Positions 25,142-34,101 are shown, counted from the first letter of the stretch. The stretch: DNA of 64,000 nucleotides from Bog-473 sp036268485 (GCA_036268485.1 DATAUC010000009.1:1-64000), one strand, 5' to 3'. Notes: generated from the sequence alone by a model not told the origin. Made by a program: numbers and translations.

Positions 25142-25915
25142 TCATGAACCGAGAAAGCGCTCCACGATCGCCTTGTGCTCAGGCGTATCAAACGACTGGT
25201 GCTCAGCAGCCAGGGCATAGTCGAGGATGGCGGTGGCCGAACGACGGATATGCAGATTGACCGCACGTTTGGTCGACTGCAGCGCCTGACTGGGTAGCGC
25301 AGCCAGCTTCTCGGCGATGGCCGTGGCGTGCTGAAGGACCTCCCCGTCCCCCACCACGCCATTGGCCAGTCCGAGCTCTACCGCTTCGCCGGCTCCAATG
25401 CGCGTGCCGAAGAACAACAACTCCTTGGCCTTGACGATGCTCATGGTCAGGGGCCAGAACGGTGCGCCGCCGTCACCGGCGGTCAGGCCCACCCCCACAT
25501 GGGGGTCGGCGAGATAGGCCGACTCGGCGATGTACACCAAGTCGCACAGGACGGCCATGGTGCAGCCCAACCCCACGGCCGGTCCATTGATGGCGGCCAC
25601 AACCGGCAACGGGAAATCAACCAGCTCGTTGAACACCTGACGGGCTTCATCGAGGAGCTTGGCTCGCTCAACCGGGTCCTGCTGGATCCGCTTGAACATC
25701 TCCATGTCTCCGCCGGCTGAAAAAGCGCGACCCGCTCCGGTCAGTACTACGGCCCGGGCTTCCTCGTCGGCGGCCAGGTGCCTCCACACGTTGGCCAGGC
25801 CCCGATGGATATCAGGATCCACGGCGTTGAGGGCGTCGGGCCGGTTGATGGTGACGATTCGCACCGCTCCGACCTCATCGATCAGCAGGGACGGGGCAAA
25901 TGGGTTCCCGGTCAT
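25142..25915 (-). CDS. Enoyl-CoA hydratase/isomerase (crotonase family)
   Basis: A 257-residue crotonase-fold protein. The oxyanion-hole segment GAGRAFSAGGDMEMF and the second segment AAINGPAVGLGCTMAVLCDLVYIA are present. At the usual second-glutamate region it reads VGLTAGDGGAPFWP, so an Asp, not Glu, sits near the active site, which makes strict hydratase activity uncertain and leaves isomerase or hydrolase activity possible. It is the last gene of the minus-strand operon, 7 bases after the thiolase stop. Confidence 0.85.
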   Translation of the reverse strand: MTGNPFAPSLLIDEVGAVRIVTINRPDALNAVDPDIHRGLANVWRHLAADEEARAVVLTGAGRAFSAGGDMEMFKRIQQDPVERAKLLDEARQVFNELVDFPLPVVAAINGPAVGLGCTMAVLCDLVYIAESAYLADPHVGVGLTAGDGGAPFWPLTMSIVKAKELLFFGTRIGAGEAVELGLANGVVGDGEVLQHATAIAEKLAALPSQALQSTKRAVNLHIRRSATAILDYALAAEHQSFDTPEHKAIVERFLGS

Positions 25916-25922
25916 GAAGGCC

Positions 25923-27083
25923 CTATGTCTTGTCGGCGCCGAGGATGGTCACGGCCGAGACCGCCGTCGGTCCGCCAATGTTGTGGGCCAGCGCCGTACG
26001 GGCTCCCTCGACCTGATTGGTCGATTCGCCCCGAAGTTGCTCGAAGAGCTCGACACACTGGGCAACACCGGTGGCGCCGGGAGGATGTCCCTTGGCCTTC
26101 AGGCCTCCGCTCGGATTGACGGGAATTCGGCCACCCACATAGTTGTCGCCTGCTTCGACCAGCTCGTGGCCGCAGAACCGGTCGGCAAAGCCAAGGTCCT
26201 CATAGCTCATCAGCTCGACGCCGGTAAAGCAGTCATGCACTTCGGCCACATCGATGTCCTGTGGGCCCTTCCCGGCCATGGCGTAGGCCGAGGCCGCCGC
26301 CTTGACCGTAGGCGGAAACGTCGTCATATCCGGCTTGTGCTGGTGCATGACCCGGTCCATGCCCAGACCGAATCCCTGTACCCAGACGGGCCGGTCGGTG
26401 TAGCGGTCCACCACCTCCTCCCCCACCACCAAGAGCGAGGCCGCGCCGTCCGATTGCGGCGTGCAGTCGTAGAGGCCGAAGGGCTCGACGACGATCGGCG
26501 CCGACAGCACCTGTTCAATGGTGATCTCCTGACGGAGCTGTGCTTTGGGATTGGTCACAGCGTGCTTGTGGTTCTTCACCGCGATCATGGCCATGTGGGT
26601 GCGGGTAGCCGGGGCTTCATGGAGGTATCGGCGCACGTGGAGGGCGAAGTTGGCCGGCGCCACCAAACCGAGGGGGTAGTCCCAGGCCATATCCCGGGTC
26701 ATGCCCATCCAGTCCCAGAACGTCGAGCGCGCCGAGGTCTCCCGTACCTTGTCGGCCCCCACCACCAAGGCGACATCGACATAGCCGGAGGCGATGCCGA
26801 GGACCGCGTTCCGGAGCGCATCCTGCCCGGTGGCGCAGGCGTTCTCCACGTGAGTAACGGGAATGTCCAAGAGGCCGCAACTGTCGGCCAGGATGCCCGA
26901 GGGAAATCCATCGGTGGTCGACAGCTCCCCGAACCAGGCCGCTTCGATGTCGCCTCGATCCAGACCCTTGTCCACCGTGCCGGCCATCTCGGTGACGGCC
27001 ATGGGCACCAGGTCCTTGATGCCCAGGGCGAAATGCTCGGCAAACGGCGTCATGCCGGCACCGACAATTGCAACTCGACGCAT
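25923..27083 (-). CDS. Thiolase family protein (SCP2/acetyl-CoA acetyltransferase type)
   Basis: A 386-residue thiolase with the nucleophile cysteine in VENACATGQDAL and the acid/base histidine in NPSGGLKAKGHPPGATG. The final cysteine motif of classical thiolases (C-x-G) is replaced by HNIGGP, as in SCP2-type thiolases that work with a DUF35 partner. Here that partner is fused to the upstream HMG-CoA-synthase-like protein, whose stop overlaps this ATG by one base. It probably cleaves a beta-ketoacyl-CoA or performs the retro-aldol step of this operon. Confidence 0.88.
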   Translation of the reverse strand: MRRVAIVGAGMTPFAEHFALGIKDLVPMAVTEMAGTVDKGLDRGDIEAAWFGELSTTDGFPSGILADSCGLLDIPVTHVENACATGQDALRNAVLGIASGYVDVALVVGADKVRETSARSTFWDWMGMTRDMAWDYPLGLVAPANFALHVRRYLHEAPATRTHMAMIAVKNHKHAVTNPKAQLRQEITIEQVLSAPIVVEPFGLYDCTPQSDGAASLLVVGEEVVDRYTDRPVWVQGFGLGMDRVMHQHKPDMTTFPPTVKAAASAYAMAGKGPQDIDVAEVHDCFTGVELMSYEDLGFADRFCGHELVEAGDNYVGGRIPVNPSGGLKAKGHPPGATGVAQCVELFEQLRGESTNQVEGARTALAHNIGGPTAVSAVTILGADKT

Positions 27084-28267
27084 CAGTTCCTCTTCTCCGG
27101 TACGAAGGCGTACCCGTAGTCAGGCACGCCACTGCGCACCGCCACCCGGCGCAGCACCAGCCGGCCTCGATCGTCGATATCGGTGGTATCGCCACCGTCG
27201 TCGGTCACCTGAACCAGGGAGCGGACGTCGACGCCATCCAGTTGTACGACAGCAAGCGAGTACGGGGAGGCGAGCCCGGGAACGGGTACGTGCACTGTGG
27301 TCAGCGTGTACACCGTCCCGGTTCTGGGCAAGGCGACCGGCGTCGCCGTGCCCTCTTCGCCGCAGGTCAGGCAGCGATGCCTGGGGGGCAGGGCGAGCGT
27401 GCCACACGACGGACACCGGCCGGCCTGCCAGCGAAGCTTGGCGTCGAAGGCCCGGTCGTAGGCGGTGGCCGCGAACTTGATGTCAGGCCCAGGGGCCATA
27501 CGGCGGGCCGGCACCGGTTGGGGGGACGCCTCGTCGCGATGGACGACGACGTCACCCGGATCCCACCATGCCGCCACCAGGCTCGCCTGCTCGACGGCTC
27601 CCACGATGCCGCTGGCGGCGGTGTCGGCCAGGGCGGCCAGCGCGAACAGCGGTGCGCTCGAACCCAACGTCGGCAACTCAGGCACCTCACCCTGGCAATA
27701 GGCCGTGGCTTCCCGCCGCCGGAGGCCGGCGATGGCCACCGGTTTTCCGGACAAGTCGGCCACGGCCAGGGAGGCTCGCAGGCCGCGCTCCCGTTGCAGG
27801 CGGGGATCGTCGTCGTCGTACACCACCGCATCCTGACCTCGGACGTGCAGGGGCAGGCTCCGGTGGACGCGGCCGCGCGGCGACAGCTCGCCACCACGCG
27901 CTTCGGGGCCGACCCAGCCGGCCGCCGCACCAGCGTGGCCGGCGAGGTCGACACCGATCACCAACGTTCCGGGAGTGGCGGCGAGCAGTGAGTCCATGGT
28001 CGATGGGCCCCCGCCCAGCCGCTCGACGACGTCCACGTCCGAGGGCACATCGAGACCGGCGAGGAGGGCGGCGGCATTGTCGCCGTCGAGGAGCGGTAGC
28101 TCCCGACTCACCACCACGACTCGAGTCGCCTGGTCGGAACCGCCCTCACCCAGGGCGGCCCGCCCGGCGGCGACGGCCAGGGTCAGTGCATCCTCGTCGA
28201 GGCCGGCAGCGCGGGCACCTCCCGGTCCAGACCACGTAGGCAGATAGGTACCGATGGTTGTGATCAT
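27083..28267 (-). CDS. Fusion: degenerate HMG-CoA-synthase-like domain + DUF35 zinc ribbon/OB fold
   Basis: A 394-residue two-part protein. Residues 1 to about 260 follow the thiolase/HMG-CoA-synthase fold (MITTIGTYLPTW start, VVVVSRELPLLDGDNAAALL, TLVIGVDLAGHAGAAAG). Where active enzymes have a cysteine in an ACxxG-type block this one reads RLGGGPSTMDSLL, so the nucleophile is gone. From about 285 on is a DUF35 domain with CPSCG and CLTCG ligands and the OB fold (RTGTVYTLTTVHVP). It probably scaffolds the next-encoded thiolase, as the separate archaeal HMG-CoA synthase-DUF35-thiolase complex does. Overlaps on both sides (ATGA, TGATG) imply equal production. Confidence 0.8.
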   Translation of the reverse strand: MITTIGTYLPTWSGPGGARAAGLDEDALTLAVAAGRAALGEGGSDQATRVVVVSRELPLLDGDNAAALLAGLDVPSDVDVVERLGGGPSTMDSLLAATPGTLVIGVDLAGHAGAAAGWVGPEARGGELSPRGRVHRSLPLHVRGQDAVVYDDDDPRLQRERGLRASLAVADLSGKPVAIAGLRRREATAYCQGEVPELPTLGSSAPLFALAALADTAASGIVGAVEQASLVAAWWDPGDVVVHRDEASPQPVPARRMAPGPDIKFAATAYDRAFDAKLRWQAGRCPSCGTLALPPRHRCLTCGEEGTATPVALPRTGTVYTLTTVHVPVPGLASPYSLAVVQLDGVDVRSLVQVTDDGGDTTDIDDRGRLVLRRVAVRSGVPDYGYAFVPEKRN

Positions 28268-29181
28268 GCCAACACCTCCACAGGATTGGTTGCGAGCACC
28301 GACGTGTGCGCCAGCGCTCGGAGGTCCTCATCAGGATCGAGGAGAGCAGCAAGGGCAATGCCGCGACGGATGTAGCGGTGCAGGGGATGCTCCCATGTGC
28401 AGCCCATGGCGCCGAGGACTTGCTGACAGTGCTCAGTGGCCGACCGGACGGCGCGCTGCGCTGCGGCCAGCGCCGCGGTGGCCAGCTCCGGGGTGCGGCC
28501 CAGCCATGCGGTGCGAGTGATGGCACGCGCCGCCTCCGCCTGCACGAACACATCAGCCAGGCGGTGTTGGACCGCTTGGAACGATCCGATGGGCACACCG
28601 AATTGCTGGCGACTCACAACGTGATCGACGGCTAGGTCGAGCATGGCGGCGGCCGCGCCGATGTGCTCGTGAGCCAGCGCCAACGAACCAAGGGCGACCG
28701 CCCCTCGCCATTGGTCAATACCCAGTGGCGCACCAACCTGGCCTGCTTCTTCCCGAACCCGGGTCCAGGCCAGTTCGGGATCCACACCGCCAATCGACTG
28801 ACGGTCGGCTGTGGTTGCGGCAAGGGCCACCCTGCTGCCTTCTCGGACCGGGACGACCGCACTGGGCACGAGCTCGGCCCCGGCGAGCAGTACCGCGTCA
28901 ACTCCGTGGGGGCACGCCGTGGCACCCAGTGCGAATCCCAACGCGTGTTCACGGGGGTCAAGGCCGAGTACCGGCGCCATCACCAATTCGACCAGGCGGG
29001 ACCGACCCAAGGCCCGACCCTGCTCCTCTGCGACCACGCCGACGGCCAGAGCCGGGTGTTCACCCATGAGCTCCACCCACCCGAGCTCCGACAATGCCGC
29101 CTCGTCGACCTGCGCGCCACCGGCGAACAGTTGCTTGGCCGTCGAACGCAATGAGCGCTCAAGGAAATCGGTGTCGCTCAT
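28264..29181 (-). CDS. Acyl-CoA dehydrogenase, short subunit (FadE28-like)
   Basis: A 305-residue protein with a recognisable acyl-CoA dehydrogenase C-terminal domain (SLALAHEHIGAAAAMLDLAV, SRQQFGVPIGSFQAVQHRLADV, GAMGCTWEHPLHRYIRRG) but a reduced N-terminal half. The RQQFG-P-x-x-x-Q motif binds FAD. Such short subunits pair with a full-length partner lacking that motif to make alpha2beta2 dehydrogenases, as FadE28-FadE29 does for steroid side chains. The partner is the gene just upstream with an ATGA overlap. Confidence 0.87.
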   Translation of the reverse strand: MSDTDFLERSLRSTAKQLFAGGAQVDEAALSELGWVELMGEHPALAVGVVAEEQGRALGRSRLVELVMAPVLGLDPREHALGFALGATACPHGVDAVLLAGAELVPSAVVPVREGSRVALAATTADRQSIGGVDPELAWTRVREEAGQVGAPLGIDQWRGAVALGSLALAHEHIGAAAAMLDLAVDHVVSRQQFGVPIGSFQAVQHRLADVFVQAEAARAITRTAWLGRTPELATAALAAAQRAVRSATEHCQQVLGAMGCTWEHPLHRYIRRGIALAALLDPDEDLRALAHTSVLATNPVEVLA

Positions 29182-30335
29182 CGCCCACCGGCTCGCGGCA
29201 AGCCAAGCACCCGTTCAGCCACGATGGACCGCTGGATCTCGATCGCTCCCCCATAGATGGTGGCCATCCGGGAATAGAACCAATCGGCCCGGGCGACCTG
29301 GTCGCCCGGGCCGTCACCGAAGGCGAACTCGGTCGGGCGGAGCCGGCGACAAGCTTCGAACACCTCTTGTTCGGTGGTGGCCAGGAGGATCTTGTCCACC
29401 GAGATCTCCGGGCCCGGGTTCTCGCCATTGGCCAGACGAGAGACTGTTCGCGCCGACGCTTGCCGGAGCGCGGTCAAGCTGATCCAAGCGTTGGCTACCA
29501 GCCTGGCCGGGCCGGGATCCAGATCGGGCGCGTGGCGAACCGTCTCAGCCAAGAGGAAGTGAAGAGCCGCCTGACGCTGCCAGGCGTACATGCCACGCTC
29601 CCACTGCAGAAGCGACATGGCCACAGACCAACCTCCGTCGACGTCGCCAATGAGACGGTCACGGCTCACCGGCGTGCCGTCGAAGAAGAGCTCGGCAAAC
29701 TCGTTCCGGCCGCTGCTGGCCCGGATTGGCCGTACCTCGCATCCGGGCCCATCGAGATCGACGAGCATCATCGAGATGCCTCGGTGGCCTGCTCCTCCCG
29801 TGCGGGCCAGCAGGGCGGTGCGTTGCGACATGGTTCCCAGGCTCGACCACACTTTCTGTCCCGACAGGGCGAAGCCGCCGTGGGCGGGCTCCGCTCGACA
29901 GCGCAGCGAGGCGAGATCGCTCCCCGCTTCGGGCTCGGAGAACCCCTGGCACCACACCTCATCACCTCGAAGGCAGGCAGGTAGGTACCGGGCGCTGACC
30001 TCCGGGGCCAGTGCCACCATGACCGGGCCGAGGGTCTCGACAGTCAGCATGGCCAAGGACACCCGGAAGCCGGCCAACACCAACTGCTCGTACACGGCGG
30101 CACGGAGGATGGCCGTACCCCCGAGGCCCCCGACCGACGGGGGCCAGCCATACCGGGTGAAGCCGGCGTCCCACAGGGCCCGTTGCAGCACCAGGTCAGC
30201 GGCCATCGTCTCTTCGATGGCCAGCGGCTCGGCATCGGCACGAGCCAGAGCAAAGCCATCACCGTGTTCGGATAACCAGGCCTTGAGGTCGGAACGCAGT
30301 TGGCCCGGAGTGACGGGGACGGTCGCTGTGCTCAT
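29178..30335 (-). CDS. Acyl-CoA dehydrogenase, long subunit (FadE29-like)
   Basis: A 385-residue dehydrogenase subunit. It has the N-terminal W-x-P-S-x-GG substrate segment, the FAD/substrate motif WCQGFSEPEAGSDLASL, and the end motif GGAIEIQRSIVAERVLGLPR. The catalytic glutamate of the usual E-G-T-x-E-IQ motif is a glycine here, and the R-x-x-FG motif is missing, both typical of the long subunit in heteromeric enzymes. ATG 30335 is embedded in the stop of a 14-codon leader ORF. It heads the operon down to 25142. Confidence 0.88.
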   Translation of the reverse strand: MSTATVPVTPGQLRSDLKAWLSEHGDGFALARADAEPLAIEETMAADLVLQRALWDAGFTRYGWPPSVGGLGGTAILRAAVYEQLVLAGFRVSLAMLTVETLGPVMVALAPEVSARYLPACLRGDEVWCQGFSEPEAGSDLASLRCRAEPAHGGFALSGQKVWSSLGTMSQRTALLARTGGAGHRGISMMLVDLDGPGCEVRPIRASSGRNEFAELFFDGTPVSRDRLIGDVDGGWSVAMSLLQWERGMYAWQRQAALHFLLAETVRHAPDLDPGPARLVANAWISLTALRQASARTVSRLANGENPGPEISVDKILLATTEQEVFEACRRLRPTEFAFGDGPGDQVARADWFYSRMATIYGGAIEIQRSIVAERVLGLPRAGGR

Positions 30336-30376
30336 GCGGCTTCGGTGACCCACTGTCGGGCGACGTGCTCGTTCAT
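30332..30376 (-). CDS. 14-residue leader ORF coupled to the dehydrogenase operon
   Basis: ATG 30376 opens MNEHVARQWVTEAA and its TGA overlaps the ATG of the following dehydrogenase (ATGA). The only good Shine-Dalgarno sequence in the leader, GGAGG five bases upstream, serves this ORF and not the dehydrogenase, which has none of its own. Ribosomes would therefore reach the dehydrogenase after translating the leader. Two similar cases occur at 35250 and 45020. Confidence 0.6.
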   Translation of the reverse strand: MNEHVARQWVTEAA

Positions 30377-30395
30377 CGATCCCTCCCGGTGGCAC

Positions 30396-30418
30396 CTTAT
30401 AGCAAGCATTACCGGAAT
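30396..30418 (-). promoter_or_regulatory. Operator-like element plus -10 box of the dehydrogenase operon
   Basis: On the minus strand the imperfect palindrome ATTCCGGTAAT (30418-30408) is followed, 8 bases after its GTA, by TATAAG (30401-30396). The same arrangement recurs at 31621, 35384, 36276 and 44964. Predicted transcription start is near 30389, before the leader ORF. Confidence 0.6.
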
Positions 30419-30457
30419 AGCCACTGGAGCGGACCGCCGTAGTCGGTTCCGCTCCCC

Positions 30458-31606
30458 TCAGGCCCACAGCGCGGCGATGGCGCGGCGGCGCTCGGCCCGG
30501 TCGAGGCCCCGGAGGTCAGCCACCCCGGATTCGGTGGCCAACACGTCCACATCATGGGAGGGGGTCGTGGTGGGAGCCGACAACCGTTCGACCAGGGTTG
30601 GATGCCCGCCTTGGGTGGTAGCGAGGGCGACCACGCTCAGACCGCCAACGGAGCGAGCGGCCGCGGCCGCATAGTCGGGCTGGCCGCCGATGCCGGCCAC
30701 GGCGGACCCACCCACGGCCTCCACATTGACCTGGCCATCCAGGTCGACCTGCAGCGCAGTATTGACGGCTACGAGTGGCGGAGTGGCAGACAGCCGAGAG
30801 GGGTCGTGGGTTCGTTCGATCCGATCGACGTCGACCCGGCCCTGGCACCACTGATAGAAATCGGGGCCGCCCGCCACATAGGGGGCGAGTGGTCGGCCCA
30901 ACGAGAGGCCGCGGTGGTCCAGGTCCATGACTGCGTCGGTCACGATGCCGGTGTCGATCGCCACCGGCACCTCCAGGGCATGGACGACTGCACTGCCCAC
31001 CGCTCCGGGCCCGTACTGCAGGCGCGAACCGGCCGGGATCCAGGGCGCGACACGCTGGGCGATCTCCGCGTGAACCGGGCTGCACGTTCCCCATTCCACT
31101 GTGACCGGTGGCGCCATCGACGACCCCATCATCACGATGCGACTCGAATCGATGGGTGGGCCAACGTCGAGCGCGGGAGCTCCTGGTCGTTCCACGCCGG
31201 CAACCAAAGCGCCGGCATCGATTGCCGCCCGCATCCACGCCACCTCGGTGAGCAAGCGGTACCCGTCCGCCCGGCGGGCGACGGAGGCGACCAGGACGTC
31301 GGGGAGCAGTGCGCCGTGCAGCACCGCCGGGCTGGCCCCCAGCCTGACCACGGTGTACTGCACCTCCCCTCGATCGATGGGGGCCCGCAGTGCGTACCCG
31401 CCCATCAGCGTCCGAACGGAGGCGAACACAGCGAGGTCGAGTCCGTCGACCGGGGCTGGCATCCAACCCAGGACCAAATTCACTCCGCCGACGGCTGCCG
31501 CCGCTCGGGACAGGGCCTCGAAAGTGGACGCGGGGCTACCCACACCATCGGCGATCGCCACCCGGCACCCAGGGCGGAGGACGTCGGCGAACCCTGGGGT
31601 GGACAC
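30458..31606 (-). CDS. Acetyl-CoA hydrolase/CoA-transferase family protein
   Basis: A 382-residue class-I-type CoA transferase homologue. MIVLGWMPAPVDGL-like beta strands, GPPIDSSRIVMMGSSMAPP, IPAGSRLQYGPGAVGSAV and HRGLSLGRPL are reminiscent of the acetyl-CoA hydrolase C-terminal domain family, and GGSAVAGIGGQPDYAAAAARS matches its active-site G-GGQxD segment. The start is unclear: GTG 31606 lies only about 7 bases after the predicted transcription start and opens the conserved region, so it would be nearly leaderless; ATGs at 31657 or further upstream lie before the promoter. It would move CoA between acyl groups, supplying activated substrate. Confidence 0.8.
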   Translation of the reverse strand: MSTPGFADVLRPGCRVAIADGVGSPASTFEALSRAAAAVGGVNLVLGWMPAPVDGLDLAVFASVRTLMGGYALRAPIDRGEVQYTVVRLGASPAVLHGALLPDVLVASVARRADGYRLLTEVAWMRAAIDAGALVAGVERPGAPALDVGPPIDSSRIVMMGSSMAPPVTVEWGTCSPVHAEIAQRVAPWIPAGSRLQYGPGAVGSAVVHALEVPVAIDTGIVTDAVMDLDHRGLSLGRPLAPYVAGGPDFYQWCQGRVDVDRIERTHDPSRLSATPPLVAVNTALQVDLDGQVNVEAVGGSAVAGIGGQPDYAAAAARSVGGLSVVALATTQGGHPTLVERLSAPTTTPSHDVDVLATESGVADLRGLDRAERRRAIAALWA

Positions 31607-31620
31607 GTCCCGACTGTAGC

Positions 31621-31643
31621 GGTATCGAATGCATTCCGGTAGT
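31621..31643 (-). promoter_or_regulatory. Operator-like element plus -10 box of the CoA-transferase gene
   Basis: Minus strand: ACTACCGGAAT (31643-31633) is followed, 8 bases after its CCGGA, by GATACC (31626-31621). The whole stretch CCGGAATGCATTCGATACC is nearly identical to CCGTAAGTCATTCGATATG at the 35384 site. It also lies in the divergent region before the Gfo/Idh gene at 31694. Confidence 0.55.
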
Positions 31644-31693
31644 AGTATCGGGAACATGTCACCGGGCCCCTGCCACTGTCGGTGCACGCCATC

Positions 31694-32785
31694 ATGAACA
31701 GCCCCTTACGGGTCGGTGTGGTCGGAGTGGGCTGGGGCGCGGCCGTCCAGGTGCCCGCCTTCCGAGCGGTTCCCGATTACGAAGTGGTTTCCCTGTGTGC
31801 CCGGCGGCCAGAGCGAGCCGCCGCCGCGGCCGAACAGTTGGGCGTGCCCGATTCCGCATCGGATTGGACGACCTTTGTCGCCCGAGACGACATCGATGTC
31901 GTCTCGGTGTGCGCCCCCGTGGCTCTCCATCGATCCATCGCCGTCGCCGCCCTCGAGGCCGGGAAACACGTGCTGTGTGAGAAACCCATGGCTCTCCACG
32001 CTGGAGACGCCGGGGCGATGGCTGCAGCTGCGTCATCCAGCGGTCTGGGCAATGCGGTGTGCTTCCAGAATCGGTGGAGCAGAGAGAAGCACCGGGTACA
32101 TGAAATTGTGAGTGAGGGCCGTCTCGGCGAGGTCTACTTGTGCCAGATCTCGGCCGTTGCCGACTATTGGCACCCCACCCGAAGGGCCCAAGCCGAGTGG
32201 ATGTACCACCAAGCCGACGGGGGCGGCTACCTGGCCGGCCTGGCTGCCCACGACATCGACTACGTCTGCTGGCTCTTCGGCCCCCCCGAAGCGGTGTGCG
32301 CCGACGTCCGCACCTCGGTCCCGTTGCGGTCCCGACGCGACGGGAGCCAGCTGGTCGTCGATGCCGACGACACCTCCGCCCTATTGCTGCGGATGCGCTC
32401 CGGCCCACTGGTCGTCCTCACCACCTCCGCGGTGGCCCTCCATGCCAAGGACTCCTATCGCTTCGATGCCTTCGGGAGCCTCGGCGCCGTTGCCATCGAA
32501 GGGTCGTTCTTCGGTGGTGAAGTCCGCTTCGGCGGCGCCGACGATGCGGATATGCATGAGGTGCCTGGCAGTGATCTGGAGGTGCCGAGACCGGACGACA
32601 TTCCGAACAAGAAATCGGCCACACCGATCCGCGCTCTCGCTCTGCTCCTCGAGAACTGGTTACCGACCCTGCATGGCGGCCCGGCATCCGACGTCCCCAC
32701 CTTCAATGATGGTCTCGTGGTGCAACGGATCATCGATGCCGCTCGCACGAGCGCATCGGGGAAGGGCTGGGTAGCACTCGACTAG
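31694..32785 (+). CDS. Gfo/Idh/MocA family NAD(P)-dependent oxidoreductase
   Basis: A 363-residue oxidoreductase. N-terminal Rossmann fold with GVVGVGWGAAVQVPAF, then DIDVVSVCAP and GKHVLCEKPMALH, the EKP signature whose lysine is catalytic. The C-terminal alpha/beta domain has GGGYLAGLAAHDIDYVCWLFG with the conserved HxxD. It would oxidise or reduce a sugar-like or cyclitol hydroxyl. The ATG at 31694 is chosen over GTG 31682. It diverges from the CoA transferase. Confidence 0.85.
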   Translation: MNSPLRVGVVGVGWGAAVQVPAFRAVPDYEVVSLCARRPERAAAAAEQLGVPDSASDWTTFVARDDIDVVSVCAPVALHRSIAVAALEAGKHVLCEKPMALHAGDAGAMAAAASSSGLGNAVCFQNRWSREKHRVHEIVSEGRLGEVYLCQISAVADYWHPTRRAQAEWMYHQADGGGYLAGLAAHDIDYVCWLFGPPEAVCADVRTSVPLRSRRDGSQLVVDADDTSALLLRMRSGPLVVLTTSAVALHAKDSYRFDAFGSLGAVAIEGSFFGGEVRFGGADDADMHEVPGSDLEVPRPDDIPNKKSATPIRALALLLENWLPTLHGGPASDVPTFNDGLVVQRIIDAARTSASGKGWVALD

Positions 32786-32925
32786 AGCGCTGGCAGCCCA
32801 TCCGGCTTCTCGGTTCACCGACTCATTTCCTCGGCCACCGTGAGGTCAATGGCGTTCCCGCGCTTGCGCCGGGCAGCGAGACGGTGGCCACTCGGTCCTC
32901 GACAGCCAGGTCCACGCCGCTCAAC

Positions 32926-34101
32926 TCAGCTCCGGTTGCCCAAGAGGTAGTCGGCGACCATCAGCCGATGGATCTCATTTGCTCCCTCGACCAGCTGGAA
33001 TACCTTTGCGTCCCGGTAGATGCGGGCCACCCGGTGCTCAGGCGACGTGCCGGCAGCTCCGTGTATCTGCACCGCCTCGGTGGCCACTCGCTGGAGCACG
33101 TCGCTGGCGTACTGCTTGGCCATCGACAACGCGGCGCGCCCCCGATTGCCGGTATCGAGCAGCGCTCCCGCGGCCCGGGTGAGCATGCGTGCCGTCACGA
33201 TGCCCTCGGCCATGTCGGCCAGCTTCGCCTTGGTCAACTGGAACTCGGCGATGGCGGTTCCGAAGACGACGCGTTCCCGTGCGTAATCGATGGTGTCGGT
33301 CAAGGCGGCATCGGCCTGGCCCACAGCACGGGAGGCCACAGCCAGACGTCCCGACTCGACCGAGCACATGGCCACCGAGAAGCCTTGACCCTCGTCGCCA
33401 ATCAGATGATCGGTCGGCACCCGGACGTCGTCCAAGAACACGTCACCCGTGCAGATGGACCGGAACCCCAGCTTGTCGGTATAGGGACGCAGCTCCAGCC
33501 CCGCCGAGTCTCGAGGAATGATGAACGCACTGATGCCTCCCCGACCCAGTGACGCGTCCCGGGTGGCGAAGGTGACGATGAAATCGGCGCGATCCAGATT
33601 GGAGATCCAGGCTTTTGAGCCGCTGATGACAAACTCGTCACCGTCGCGCCGGTACGTGGTTGTGATGCCGGCCACATCACTCCCGGAACGGGGTTCGGTT
33701 ACCGCACCGGCGGCAAAGAGATGCCCCTGGGCCAGCGGCCGGAGCCACTTCTGGCGTTGTTCGGCTGACCCGAACTGCCGGAGTCCGGCGCCGGCCAGGC
33801 TCGAGGGCATGCTCATGTAGACCGCGGCGATGTGATCGACCTTGGCCATCTCCTCCAGTACCACCGAGTAGGTGACGTGGTCGAGACCCATCCCCCCATC
33901 CGCTTCGGGGACAAGACCTCCGAACAGACCCAATTCCGCCATCTTGGCCAAAAGGTCGCCGGGAAATTGTTCGTCCTGATTGGCCCGAGCCACGCGAGGG
34001 GCAACCTCCTTGGCGGCAAAGTCCCGCACCATGTCGCGCAATGCTTCCTGGACGTCGGTCAGGGGGGTCAGCTCGTCCAGGATGGGCAGCGTGTCACTCA
34101 T
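32926..34101 (-). CDS. Acyl-CoA dehydrogenase (full-length, catalytic type)
   Basis: A 391-residue acyl-CoA dehydrogenase with all landmarks: ADGGMGLDHVTYSVVLEEMA, AAGAVTEPRSGSDVAGITTT (FAD), SGSKAWISNLDRADF, RERVVFGTAIAEFQLTKAKLAD (FAD, R-x-x-FG type), HGAAGTSPEHRVARIYRD and the C-terminal VEGANEIHRL, where the catalytic Glu of EG-x-x-E is retained. Its ATG overlaps the stop of the upstream dehydrogenase (ATGA), so the two form a heteromeric or sequential pair. Start has GGAG eight bases upstream. Confidence 0.9.
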   Translation of the reverse strand: MSDTLPILDELTPLTDVQEALRDMVRDFAAKEVAPRVARANQDEQFPGDLLAKMAELGLFGGLVPEADGGMGLDHVTYSVVLEEMAKVDHIAAVYMSMPSSLAGAGLRQFGSAEQRQKWLRPLAQGHLFAAGAVTEPRSGSDVAGITTTYRRDGDEFVISGSKAWISNLDRADFIVTFATRDASLGRGGISAFIIPRDSAGLELRPYTDKLGFRSICTGDVFLDDVRVPTDHLIGDEGQGFSVAMCSVESGRLAVASRAVGQADAALTDTIDYARERVVFGTAIAEFQLTKAKLADMAEGIVTARMLTRAAGALLDTGNRGRAALSMAKQYASDVLQRVATEAVQIHGAAGTSPEHRVARIYRDAKVFQLVEGANEIHRLMVADYLLGNRS

